DNA from: Arachidicoccus sp050436765
GTDB lineage: Bacteria > Bacteroidota > Bacteroidia > Chitinophagales > Chitinophagaceae
Direction: 5' to 3'
NCBI RefSeq assembly: GCF_050436765.1
Contig: NZ_JBNQGD010000058.1
Location: 1 to 39,358 of the forward strand
DNA length: 39,358 nucleotides
Shown here piece by piece: positions 1 to 8,668 of the stretch; position 1 is the first letter of the stretch; each line of letters begins with the position of its first letter. The translations under genes and the position numbers were made by a program. The notes under the pieces are model-generated. The model was not told the DNA's origin. It worked only from the letters and a program-made list of their open reading frames with translations, and searched no databases.

Positions 1-627
1 TGGAATTTCCAACTGATGGCATCCCAGGGTTACATCATCGTTATCCCCGCAAGACGCGGTATGCCGGGCTTTGGTACGGCTTGGAATGCTGCAGTAAGTA
101 AACATTGGGGCGGACAGGTGATTCAAGATTATCTGGATGCTATTGATAATTTTTCCAAAGAGCCTTTTGTCGATACCGCTCGCAGAGGTTGCGTTGGCGC
201 GAGTTTTGGCGGGTATTCTGTATTTGAGCTGGCAGGTAAACATCAAGGTAGATTCAAAACATTTATTGCCCACGATGGCGTCTTTGATTTTGTAAGCATG
301 ACGGGGACAACCGACGAGCTGTGGTTTGAAAAATGGGAAAAAGGCGGTTATTATTGGCAGAAAAATAATAAAGTAGCACAGGCTTCTTATGCTGCATCCC
401 CGACCAATTTTGTAGATAAATGGGATACACCCATCATGATTGTGCAAGGCGGTATTGATTACCGTGTACCCATAGAACAAGGTCAAGGCGCATTTCAAGC
501 AGCGCAACTGCGCGGTCTCAAAAGTAAATTTCTTTATTTCCCCGATGAAAACCATTGGGTATTAAAACCACAAAATGCATTGCTTTGGCAAAGAGAATTC
601 TTTGGTTGGCTGAAAGAGACTTTATAG
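1..627 (+). CDS. S9 family (prolyl oligopeptidase/DPP IV-like) serine peptidase, C-terminal part
   Basis: This is the 3' end of a gene whose start lies outside the window; the frame is open from base 1, so the ATG at 16 is internal. The visible 208 residues form the alpha/beta-hydrolase catalytic domain of S9 peptidases, which cleave peptides, often after proline and usually in the periplasm in this phylum. The nucleophile motif GASFGGYS has its serine codon at 202-204. The Asp of GGIDYRVP is at 457-459 and the His of ENHWV at 553-555, so the Ser-Asp-His triad is complete and in the usual order. The N-terminal beta-propeller expected in this family is off the edge. A hairpin follows 36 bases after the stop. 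The family call is firm; the DPP IV-like subfamily is inferred from local resemblance. Confidence 0.85.
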   Translation, partial: WNFQLMASQGYIIVIPARRGMPGFGTAWNAAVSKHWGGQVIQDYLDAIDNFSKEPFVDTARRGCVGASFGGYSVFELAGKHQGRFKTFIAHDGVFDFVSMTGTTDELWFEKWEKGGYYWQKNNKVAQASYAASPTNFVDKWDTPIMIVQGGIDYRVPIEQGQGAFQAAQLRGLKSKFLYFPDENHWVLKPQNALLWQREFFGWLKETL

Positions 628-662
628 ACAAAGCGAATTTTTTAAGCGCAAATATTAATCCT

Positions 663-687
663 GATTGCCGCTTATGCGGCAATCTTT
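663..687 (+). terminator. Hairpin terminator after the S9 peptidase
   Basis: A perfect 9-bp inverted repeat, GATTGCCGC (663-671) and GCGGCAATC (676-684), closes on a TTAT loop and is followed by TTT. It lies 36 bases after the peptidase stop. The T-run is short, so it may be a weak terminator or act together with Rho. It also faces the end of the decayed minus-strand segment to its right. Confidence 0.55.
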
Positions 688-714
688 GATATAGGAGTTT
701 ACTACCCCTTCCTA

Positions 715-1094
715 TTAGATGCTTGCTTTCATAGCGTATTTGCCATAAAGAAAACTGCCTCCAAGAGTGCCCAATACAATGGAGCGGACGCCTACAACTG
801 TTGCTTAGTTCTACGGAACTGCCATTTACCGGTAATTTCACCTCTCCCTTAGCGCATTACCCATATTAAACCAGGGGGCTACCTGTTATAAGCTTGATCA
901 AATATTGAACCGTTTAGCTTTGTCACAACATGATCCATACGGAGTTCATCGGGCCAATTGTTCGAAAAAATCATCGATGAAAAAGTAAAGTAACCTTTAT
1001 CCATCCCAAGAAATATATAGTGGGCATCCCGGCCACCATTCAGCCTATTATCGTACACCGATAGCCTCCTATAGTCAACGACAACTATGGATGG
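715..1094 (-). pseudogene. Possible decayed protein gene fragments
   Basis: No intact gene fills 628-1284, but the minus strand holds stretches that read like protein. From 1094 to 879 there is a 71-codon open frame without an ATG at its start, containing segments such as GGRDAHYIFLGMDKGYFTF and NNWPDELRMDHVVTKLNG and ending in TAG. AGGAGG at 1070-1065 precedes a GTG at 1058, which could start a 58-residue peptide. Further along, a frame from GTG at 841 reads KLPVNGSSVELS. A neighbouring frame continues as VVGVRSIVLGTLGGSFLYG and ends at TAA (715-717), as if one frameshift separated them. I do not recognise the family. A broken gene is the simplest reading, but chance open frames or a tiny real gene remain possible. 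Confidence 0.3.
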
Positions 1095-1233
1095 TCAAAT
1101 GAGGGCAGAGAACAAAATTTACAACAGGGGTGTTCTCCCTAACGGACATTGTGGAGGTAAAGTAAAAACAAACATGCGCCAGGCACACCCAAAGAATAAA
1201 AGTCGCAGAGAAACATTTGCTTCAAACTCGGGC

Positions 1234-1264
1234 TTTGGGCTTTAATAAAAATAGCTTTATTTTG
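1234..1264 (+). promoter_or_regulatory. Bacteroidota-type promoter of pyrH
   Basis: TTTG (1234-1237), 20 bases, then TATTTTG (1258-1264) closely matches the Bacteroidota -33/-7 pattern, with the -7 box one base short of TAnnTTTG. Transcription would begin near 1270, giving a leader of about 15 bases before the pyrH ATG at 1285. Confidence 0.6.
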
Positions 1265-1284
1265 CACAAACAAAAATCCTCCCA

Positions 1285-2001
1285 ATGCTCCCCAGATACA
1301 AACGTATTCTTCTAAAATTATCCGGTGAATCTCTAAAAGCTGAAAATAGTGCGGAACCATTTGACCCCAAAATTATAGAACAATATGCCAATGACATTAA
1401 GAGCATTACCGATCTTGGCGTACAAGTAGCTGTGGTGATTGGCGCAGGAAATATTTACCGGGGAATGAACGAGGCAGAAAGCGGTATTGAACGCGCGCAT
1501 GGTGATTATATGGGCATGCTGGCCACCGTTATCAACGGGATGGCGATGCAGGCCATGCTGGAAAAAATTGGCGTATATACCCGTTTGCAAAGTGCACTAC
1601 AAATGGACCAAGTGGCCGAGCCGTATATTCGCAGAAGGGCCATTAGACATCTGGAAAAAAATCGTGTAGTGATTTTTGGTGCCGGTACAGGAAATCCTTA
1701 TTTCACAACTGATACAGGTGGGTCGCTTCGTGCCATTGAAATAAAAGCGGATGTAATTTTAAAGGGTACTCGTGTGGATGGCATCTATACTGCTGACCCT
1801 GAAAAGGACCCTACTGCGACCAAGTTTGAAAAAATTACTTATAGAGAATGTGTGACAAAAAATTTGAAGATTATGGACATGACTGCCTTTACCTTGTGTG
1901 AAGAAAATAAAATGCCCATCATTGTTTTTGATATGAACAAACCCGGCAATTTACGACGCGTGATTGAAGGTTTGAATGTGGGGACATTAGTAAGCGAATA
2001 A
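1285..2001 (+). CDS. pyrH: UMP kinase
   Basis: PyrH phosphorylates UMP to UDP with ATP in the cytoplasm, a committed step of pyrimidine nucleotide synthesis. The protein has 238 residues, the normal length for the bacterial hexameric enzyme of the amino-acid-kinase fold. Family motifs are present: the N-terminal KRILLKLSGESL phosphate-binding strand, VVIGAGNIYRG, the nucleotide-binding FGAGTGNPYFTTDTGG, and the late DPTATKFEKITY and MDMTAFTLCEEN segments. ATG 1285 is supported by this conserved start and by the promoter ending at 1264. In many bacteria pyrH is followed by frr; here it is alone and is followed by a terminator and convergent gltD. The identification is secure. Confidence 0.97.
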   Translation: MLPRYKRILLKLSGESLKAENSAEPFDPKIIEQYANDIKSITDLGVQVAVVIGAGNIYRGMNEAESGIERAHGDYMGMLATVINGMAMQAMLEKIGVYTRLQSALQMDQVAEPYIRRRAIRHLEKNRVVIFGAGTGNPYFTTDTGGSLRAIEIKADVILKGTRVDGIYTADPEKDPTATKFEKITYRECVTKNLKIMDMTAFTLCEENKMPIIVFDMNKPGNLRRVIEGLNVGTLVSE

Positions 2002-2019
2002 CACATTTTGCTATAATAG

Positions 2020-2050
2020 AAAAGCGAAGTAAAAATTACTTCGCTTTTTT
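2020..2050. terminator. Bidirectional terminator between convergent pyrH and gltD
   Basis: A perfect 13-bp stem, AAAAGCGAAGTAA (2020-2032) and TTACTTCGCTTTT (2036-2048), has an AAA loop and ends in a T-run on the plus strand (TTTTTT at 2045-2050). The minus strand also ends its hairpin in TTTT. It lies 18 bases after pyrH and 26 bases beyond the gltD stop, so it can serve both genes. Confidence 0.9.
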
Positions 2051-2076
2051 GTATGCTAGACGGTAAAATTTAAATT

Positions 2077-3579
2077 TTAGCCATTAGAAATAATCAAATT
2101 TTGATCTTTGCTTTCGAGTAAAGAGAAGCCCATTAAGAACTCATCGACTTTTCTTGCACATTCACGACCTTCACTTATTGCCCATACCACGAGTGATTGT
2201 CCACGGCGCATATCTCCACATGCGAACACTTTGGCAATATTGGTATCGAAATCTTTTTCAGTCGCCTTTACATTTCCGCGTTCGTCGAGCTCCACACCTA
2301 ATTCATCAATCAAACCATGATGCTGCGGATGCACAAACCCCATCGCCAATAATGCCAACTCACAAGGCATTTCACGTTCACTACCTTCCACTTCTAAAAA
2401 TTGTGCAGGACGGCCATCTTTTACTTTCCATTCTAAATCCACTACCTTCAATGCTTTCAGATTACCATTCTTATCTGCTACAAATTCTTTGGTAGCTATT
2501 GCCCAATGGCGATTCGCACCTTCTTCATGAGAGGAAGTAGTTTTTAAAATCATCGGATAAGTAGGCCAAGGCATAAATTCTGTTCTGTCTTTTGGCGGTA
2601 CAGGCATTAATTCAAATTGCGTAACAGATTTCGCTTTTTGTCTATTGGACGTACCAACACAATCGCTACCCGTATCTCCACCTCCTATCACAATTACATT
2701 TTTTCCTGTTGCCAATATTTCTTCAGCCAGAATATTACTTTCTATTTCGGGAAGCGCATGCGGGTCTTTGCCTGCATTGCGTTTGTTCTGTTGCTTCAAA
2801 AATTGCATGGCAAAATAAGTCCCTTTTAATTCCCTGCCGCGCACAGGTAAATCACGTGGTTCTGTAGAGCCACCGGCTAAAACGACGGCATTATATTCAC
2901 GCAAAATATCATTGAGCTTCACGTTTACACCTACATTCGCATTAAATTTGAAGATCACTCCTTCTTCTTTCATCACGTCTACTCTACGGTCGATCACATA
3001 TTTCTCCAATTTGAAATCAGGAATACCATACCGAACTAGGCCACCGGGCGCATCATCACGCTCAAAAACGGTTACCAGATGCCCGGCCAAATTTAACTGC
3101 GTAGCTGCGGCCAAACCTGCGGGGCCTGATCCAATCACGGCAACTTTTTTCCCTGTGCGAACAATTGCTGTACGCGGTTTTACAAGCCCAAGTTCAAAGG
3201 CCTTTTCAATAATATGTTTCTCAATTTCTTCAATAACAATCGGGGGCTGATTGATACCCAACACACAAGCAGATTCACAGGGAGCCGGACAAATGCGACC
3301 CGTAAATTCCGGAAAATTATTGGTGGATGATAATATTTCGTAAGCTTCCTTCCACTCCTTTCGATAAACAGCATCGTTGAATTCAGGTATCACATTTCCT
3401 AAAGGGCAGCCGTTATGACAAAAAGGAACGCCACAGTTCATGCATCTTGCAGCCTGCTCATTCAGTTTTTCCGGTTCATATAAAAGTTCAAATTCTTTAT
3501 AATCTTTTACACGTTCCTCGGCCGATTTCTTCTCGGGAAGCTCGCGTGTATGCTCTAAGAAACCTGTTATTTTTCCCAT
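2077..3579 (-). CDS. gltD: Glutamate synthase small subunit
   Basis: GltD supplies electrons from NAD(P)H through FAD and iron-sulfur clusters to the large subunit, for making glutamate from 2-oxoglutarate and glutamine. The 500-residue protein has the usual length. The N-terminal domain carries the two cysteine clusters, in CMNCGVPFCHNGCPLGN and GRICPAPCESACVLGI. An FAD-binding GSGPAGLAAATQL and a second dinucleotide fold with GGGDTGSDCVGTS follow, and the C-terminal FACGDMRRGQSLVVWAISEG is the family's FAD-contacting end. ATG 3579 is right before MGKITGFLEH, the common start. It lies 170 bases downstream of gltB on the same strand, so an operon is likely. A 10-bp palindrome, AGGGTACCCT (3623-3632), lies in the spacer. 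The call is secure; the NADH versus NADPH preference cannot be read here. Confidence 0.96.
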   Translation of the reverse strand: MGKITGFLEHTRELPEKKSAEERVKDYKEFELLYEPEKLNEQAARCMNCGVPFCHNGCPLGNVIPEFNDAVYRKEWKEAYEILSSTNNFPEFTGRICPAPCESACVLGINQPPIVIEEIEKHIIEKAFELGLVKPRTAIVRTGKKVAVIGSGPAGLAAATQLNLAGHLVTVFERDDAPGGLVRYGIPDFKLEKYVIDRRVDVMKEEGVIFKFNANVGVNVKLNDILREYNAVVLAGGSTEPRDLPVRGRELKGTYFAMQFLKQQNKRNAGKDPHALPEIESNILAEEILATGKNVIVIGGGDTGSDCVGTSNRQKAKSVTQFELMPVPPKDRTEFMPWPTYPMILKTTSSHEEGANRHWAIATKEFVADKNGNLKALKVVDLEWKVKDGRPAQFLEVEGSEREMPCELALLAMGFVHPQHHGLIDELGVELDERGNVKATEKDFDTNIAKVFACGDMRRGQSLVVWAISEGRECARKVDEFLMGFSLLESKDQNLIISNG

Positions 3580-3749
3580 CTTTTCATTTATGATTTATGA
3601 TTGGTGATCTTTCATTTTTAAAAGGGTACCCTATTGATGCATTATTAAAAATGGCTAATCTACCTTCTGCATTAAACTTTAAATTTTCATTCTTTATAAA
3701 ACAATTCATCCAATTGTTCTGCCTTTCTAAAAGGTTACGCAAATAATAG

Positions 3750-6700
3750 CTAATGGCTAATTACTAATTTTTCTTTATTCGCCATCAGCACTTTTTTATA
3801 GTCGCGCGGCATTACTTTTACAAAATTCTTTAATTGACTTTCCCAATCACTTATAATAAATTTAGCTACATTACTATTGGTGTAACGGTAATGATTCGCA
3901 ATCATTAATTTTAAAAGAGCAACATCATCCTTTTCCAAACCTTCTAGATCCGCCATTTCGTTGTTGAATAATTTCTCGAACTGGTTGTCTACATCATATA
4001 CAAAAGCAATACCACCACTCATACCCGCTGCGAAGTTGCGACCTGTGTTCCCCAATATTACGGCAACCCCACCAGTCATATATTCGCAACCGTGATCGCC
4101 AACACCCTCTACAACCACTTTTGCACCTGAGTTACGTACACAAAAACGTTCGCCAGCTTTCCCGCGGATATAAGCCTCTCCCGAAGTTGCCCCAATGAAT
4201 GCAGTATTACCAATGATTATATTTTCTTCTGCAACAAATGTTGATTTTTTGTTTGGATAAGCAATCAACTTCGCACCACTCAAACCTTTCCCAAAATAAT
4301 CGTTGGCATCGCCTTCTAATTCCATTGTAACACCCTTGGTATTAAATGCCGCAAAGCTCTGACCGGCTGTTCCAATAAACTTCAAATGGATGGTATCCTC
4401 CGGCAAACCTTCTGCTTTATACTTTTTAGATATTTCATTGGACAAAATGGTACCTACGGTTCTGTCAATATTTCTAATATCGAAAGACCCAGAAACTTTT
4501 TGTTGCTTTTCTAAAGCAGGCTTTGCCATATCCAGTATCTGCCAGTCAAGTACTGCCTCTAAATTATGATCCTGTGTTTCGTTGTTGAATAAATTCACAT
4601 CTTCAGCTGCAGGCTCTTTATACAGTATGGGAGATAAGTCCAATTTTTCAAATTTCCAGTGATGAATGTTGTCACGCATTTGCAAACAATCTACCTGACC
4701 TACCATTTCATTCACAGTACGGAAACCGAGCTCCGCCATTATTTCACGTAAATCCTGCACTAAAAATTTAAAGAAATTTACTACGTGATCCGGATTGCCG
4801 GTAAAGCGTTTGCGCAATGTTTCATCTTGCGTAGCCACACCAACGGGACAAGTATTTAGATGGCATTTACGCATCATAATACAACCTTCCACTATTAAGG
4901 CAGCCGTTGCAACACCCCATTCTTCGGCACCTAATAAAGCAGCAATGGCAATATCGCGCCCAGTCTTCATTTGACCATCGGCCTGCACTACTACCCTACT
5001 ACGCAACTTATTTTTCACCAATGTTTGATGAGTTTCTGCCAGTCCTAATTCCCATGGCAATCCTGCATGTTTAATGGAACTAAGCGGCGATGCACCCGTA
5101 CCGCCATCCCAGCCCGAAATAAGGATAACGTCTGCTTTCGCCTTGGCCACACCTGCTGCAATTGTACCTACACCTGCTTTGGAAACCAGTTTTACATTAA
5201 TTCTTGCTGCACGGTTCGCGTTTTTTAAATCGTAAATTAACTGCGCCAAATCTTCAATCGAATAAATATCGTGATGTGGTGGTGGTGAAATCAAACCCAC
5301 GCCAGGGGTAGAATGTCTAACACGACCAATCCAATCATCTACTTTATGACCAGGTAATTGGCCACCTTCGCCGGGCTTTGCTCCCTGAGCCATTTTGATT
5401 TGAAGTTCATCTGCTTCAGAAAGGTATTGACTTGTAACACCGAATCTGGCAGATGCCACTTGTTTGATAGCCGAACGCATAGAGTCACCATTGGCCAATG
5501 GTGTATATCGAATAGAATCCTCCCCACCTTCACCGGTATTGCTTTTACCGCCAAGGCGGTTCATAGCAATAGCAAGTGTCGTATGCGCTTCCCAAGAGAT
5601 AGAACCAAAGCTCATAGCACCCGTCGCGAAACGTCTAAAGATATTTTCTGCCGGTTCCACTTCCTCAATAGAAATAGACGGACGATTTGGGCTTAACGAG
5701 AACAAGCTTCTAAGCGTTACCGCTTTCTTGCCCTGGTCGTTAATAAGCTTTGCATATTTTTTATAAATGTTGTAGTCATTCATCCGAGTACTATACTGCA
5801 AAAGATGAATAGTTTGCGGATTGAACAAATGTGTCTCACCTTTACGCTTCCATTGGTATACACCTCCTTCTGATAAACGATCGACAGGAATAGTGATTCT
5901 GCTAAAGGCAAATTGGTGTTTAAATAGGGCTTCTTTCGCAATTTCATCCAGACCTAAACCTTCGATGCGGGAAGTAGCGCCGGTGAAATATCTTTCAACC
6001 ACTAGTTTATTTAATCCGATTATTTCAAATATCTGTGCGCCTTGGTATGATTGCAATGTAGAGATCCCCATTTTTGAAAACACTTTGTATAACCCTTCAC
6101 ACACCGCTTTGATATAATTGCTCTTTAATTTATCTACAGAATAATCTGACTCGATCTTCCCCGTCAATTTTAAAGAACGAATCGTGGATAAAGCCAAGTA
6201 TGGATTGATAGCCGTAGCGCCGAAACCAATAAGACAAGCAAAGTGATGTGTTTCCCAGATATCACCGGCTTCCACTACCAGGGCTACTTTGCCACGCAAT
6301 TGTTTCCTTATCAAATGATGATGTACTGCGGACAGTGCCAGCAAGGAGGGAATAGCTGCGTGTTCACTATCAATCGCACGATCAGTCAAAATGATTACTT
6401 CAAATCCATCATTAACTGCATCTACCGAATAGCGGCAAAGTCTGTCTATACCGGCTTGTAGAGCACCGGGCTTACCGCTCGCGCGGAAATAAGTTTGCAA
6501 AGATTTTGCTTGGAAACTACCCGTATCTATTGAACGGAGTTTTTCCAATTCCTGATTCGTTAAAATAGGGTTATTCAATCCAACCGTATGACAATACTGG
6601 GGTTCTTCTTTTAAAATATTGCCGGAAGATCCCAAATAAGTAGCCAAAGACATCACCATTCTTTCACGGATAGGATCAATCGGCGGATTGGTAACTTGTG

Positions 6701-8276
6701 CAAATAACTGTTTGAAATAACTGCTCAAATGCTGAGGTTCATCACTCAATACCGCCAAAGGTGTATCGCTGCCCATAGCTCCAATAGGTTCTTTTCCACC
6801 TAACGCCATAGGGGTAATAATATCAGTAATATCTTCCTGAGAATAACCAAATGCTTTTTGATATTGAAATACCTGACTATCTTCCAAATGCGTAAACATA
6901 ACGCGCGGCTCAGATAATTCTTCTAATCTTATTTTATATTTATTCAACCATTCACCATAGGGCTTCTGTGAACAAATTTTATTTTTTAATTCTTCGTCAC
7001 TAATAATGCGACCTTGTTCCATATCCACGACAAACATCTTACCGGGCTGTAACCTACCATTTTGAATAATTGTCGCAGGATCTACCGGTAGCGCACCTGT
7101 TTCGGACGCCATGATTACCCTATCATCGTTGGTTAAACAATAACGAGAAGGACGTAATCCATTTCTATCCAATGTAGCGCCAATAATTTTTCCATCTGTA
7201 AACGAAATAGTGGCCGGGCCATCCCAAGGTTCCATCAAACAAGCATGATACTCATAAAAAGCTTTCTTCACAGGATCCATCAAATCGTTGCCATCCCAAG
7301 CTTCCGGAATCAACATCATCATTACGTGTGGCAAAGAACGGCCGGTCATTGTAAGTAACTCTACCATATTATCCAAACAAGCAGAATCCGACTGAACACC
7401 ACTTACCACCGGCAATATCATGTCCATTTCTTCGTCTGTGAAATAGTCACTGACAAAATCACCCTCACTAGCTTTTAGCCAGTTTAAGTTTCCTTGTAAA
7501 GTATTAATTTCACCATTGTGTGCAATAAAACGGAAAGGTTGTGCTAGTCTCCAAGACGGGAAAGTATTAGTAGCAAAACGAGAATGTATAAGGGCAAAAG
7601 CCGACACAACTCTTTTATTGCGTAGATCGCTAAAATATTCGCGCACCTGCGCACTTGTTAGCTGACCTTTATATATAACAGTTTTATAGGAAAGAGAGGC
7701 TATATAAAAACCTACTGCATCTTTCTTTACGGTACTTGATATTGTATGAACAGCATAATTGCGCAATACAAATAGTTTTCTCTCAAAAACCTCCGGATCG
7801 GTAATATGATCAGGACAAGCAATAAACACATGCTCCATTTCTGGTTCGACAGACAAAGCAGTGGGTCCAATCGTAGCGGTATTTACAGGAACTTTGCGGT
7901 AAGTAATAATTTCCAACCCGAGCGTTTCCACTGCGCGATTGAATATTTCGCGACACTCTTCACGCAAGCGGATTTCATTTGGGAAAAATAATACACCAAC
8001 GCCGTAACGGCTGAATGCAGGGAGATGCACGCCCATTTTCAAACATTCTTCAAAGAAAAATTCATGTGGCGTCTGAATCATAATACCTGCACCATCACCC
8101 GTATTTTGCTCACTTCCACTAGCTCCACGATGCTCCATATTTTCTAATATAGTCAATGCATCAGCAATATTTTGATGCGACTTCCTGCCTTTGATGTTCG
8201 CTACAAAGCCTACACCACAAGCATCATGCTCAAAAGCAGCATCGTACAAACCTTGTTTAGTTTTTGATTCTAACAT
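3750..8276 (-). CDS. gltB: Glutamate synthase large subunit
   Basis: GltB releases ammonia from glutamine and channels it to 2-oxoglutarate to make glutamate. The 1508-residue chain shows all expected parts. A short propeptide is followed by Cys20 in EHDACGVGF, the N-terminal nucleophile of the class II amidotransferase domain exposed after cleavage. A central domain comes next, then an FMN-binding TIM barrel with GEGGEDSIRYTPL and the Gly-rich ISGWDGGTGASPLSS. The 3Fe-4S cysteines are in CIMMRKCHLNTCPVG, and the C-terminal beta-helix contains GDANDYFGKGLSGAKL. A GTG exists at 8282, but ATG 8276 gives the usual MLESK-type start and is preferred. The gene precedes gltD in transcription. Its upstream side is divergent from icd, so the 392-base spacer probably holds the control signals. 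Confidence 0.96.
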   Translation of the reverse strand: MLESKTKQGLYDAAFEHDACGVGFVANIKGRKSHQNIADALTILENMEHRGASGSEQNTGDGAGIMIQTPHEFFFEECLKMGVHLPAFSRYGVGVLFFPNEIRLREECREIFNRAVETLGLEIITYRKVPVNTATIGPTALSVEPEMEHVFIACPDHITDPEVFERKLFVLRNYAVHTISSTVKKDAVGFYIASLSYKTVIYKGQLTSAQVREYFSDLRNKRVVSAFALIHSRFATNTFPSWRLAQPFRFIAHNGEINTLQGNLNWLKASEGDFVSDYFTDEEMDMILPVVSGVQSDSACLDNMVELLTMTGRSLPHVMMMLIPEAWDGNDLMDPVKKAFYEYHACLMEPWDGPATISFTDGKIIGATLDRNGLRPSRYCLTNDDRVIMASETGALPVDPATIIQNGRLQPGKMFVVDMEQGRIISDEELKNKICSQKPYGEWLNKYKIRLEELSEPRVMFTHLEDSQVFQYQKAFGYSQEDITDIITPMALGGKEPIGAMGSDTPLAVLSDEPQHLSSYFKQLFAQVTNPPIDPIRERMVMSLATYLGSSGNILKEEPQYCHTVGLNNPILTNQELEKLRSIDTGSFQAKSLQTYFRASGKPGALQAGIDRLCRYSVDAVNDGFEVIILTDRAIDSEHAAIPSLLALSAVHHHLIRKQLRGKVALVVEAGDIWETHHFACLIGFGATAINPYLALSTIRSLKLTGKIESDYSVDKLKSNYIKAVCEGLYKVFSKMGISTLQSYQGAQIFEIIGLNKLVVERYFTGATSRIEGLGLDEIAKEALFKHQFAFSRITIPVDRLSEGGVYQWKRKGETHLFNPQTIHLLQYSTRMNDYNIYKKYAKLINDQGKKAVTLRSLFSLSPNRPSISIEEVEPAENIFRRFATGAMSFGSISWEAHTTLAIAMNRLGGKSNTGEGGEDSIRYTPLANGDSMRSAIKQVASARFGVTSQYLSEADELQIKMAQGAKPGEGGQLPGHKVDDWIGRVRHSTPGVGLISPPPHHDIYSIEDLAQLIYDLKNANRAARINVKLVSKAGVGTIAAGVAKAKADVILISGWDGGTGASPLSSIKHAGLPWELGLAETHQTLVKNKLRSRVVVQADGQMKTGRDIAIAALLGAEEWGVATAALIVEGCIMMRKCHLNTCPVGVATQDETLRKRFTGNPDHVVNFFKFLVQDLREIMAELGFRTVNEMVGQVDCLQMRDNIHHWKFEKLDLSPILYKEPAAEDVNLFNNETQDHNLEAVLDWQILDMAKPALEKQQKVSGSFDIRNIDRTVGTILSNEISKKYKAEGLPEDTIHLKFIGTAGQSFAAFNTKGVTMELEGDANDYFGKGLSGAKLIAYPNKKSTFVAEENIIIGNTAFIGATSGEAYIRGKAGERFCVRNSGAKVVVEGVGDHGCEYMTGGVAVILGNTGRNFAAGMSGGIAFVYDVDNQFEKLFNNEMADLEGLEKDDVALLKLMIANHYRYTNSNVAKFIISDWESQLKNFVKVMPRDYKKVLMANKEKLVISH

Positions 8277-8668
8277 AATCACAATTCAATCATTAATTAA
8301 AAAATTACCCAACACGGATTGGCACTAAATTAAAAAATAATTTTGATTCAAAACAATCTTTTTTTAAAAAAAATTATTAAATGATTAAACTAATGTTCGT
8401 TATCAATCAAATTATTTAGATAATTTCTATCATAATAACAATAACCTTGAAAAATATCTATTATGCTATGATTTTTCTGTATTAATAATTTAAAAACAAA
8501 AAGCAATTCTTTCTGAATTTAGTCCTCTTTTGGCAATATTGTCATCCTTTCAATTGGTTACTAAATGCGCATAAAAGCCCAGACGCTCTTCTACGAAAAC
8601 GTTTGCTCTTTAACAAAAAACTACCTCTAAATATTTTAAATTTGCCGCAATCTTAATATATAAGTACA
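8277..8668. promoter_or_regulatory. Divergent gltB/icd regulatory region
   Basis: This 392-base, very AT-rich spacer separates two divergent genes. TAAATTTG at 8637-8644 on the plus strand is an exact TAnnTTTG -7 box, 25 bases from the icd ATG; no well-spaced TTTG lies upstream of it. A T7A8 run (8359-8373) gives a bent A-tract on the gltB side. On the minus strand TAATTTAG (8332-8325) is only a near match to a -7 box. I see no small gene and no recognisable riboswitch. Confidence 0.5.
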
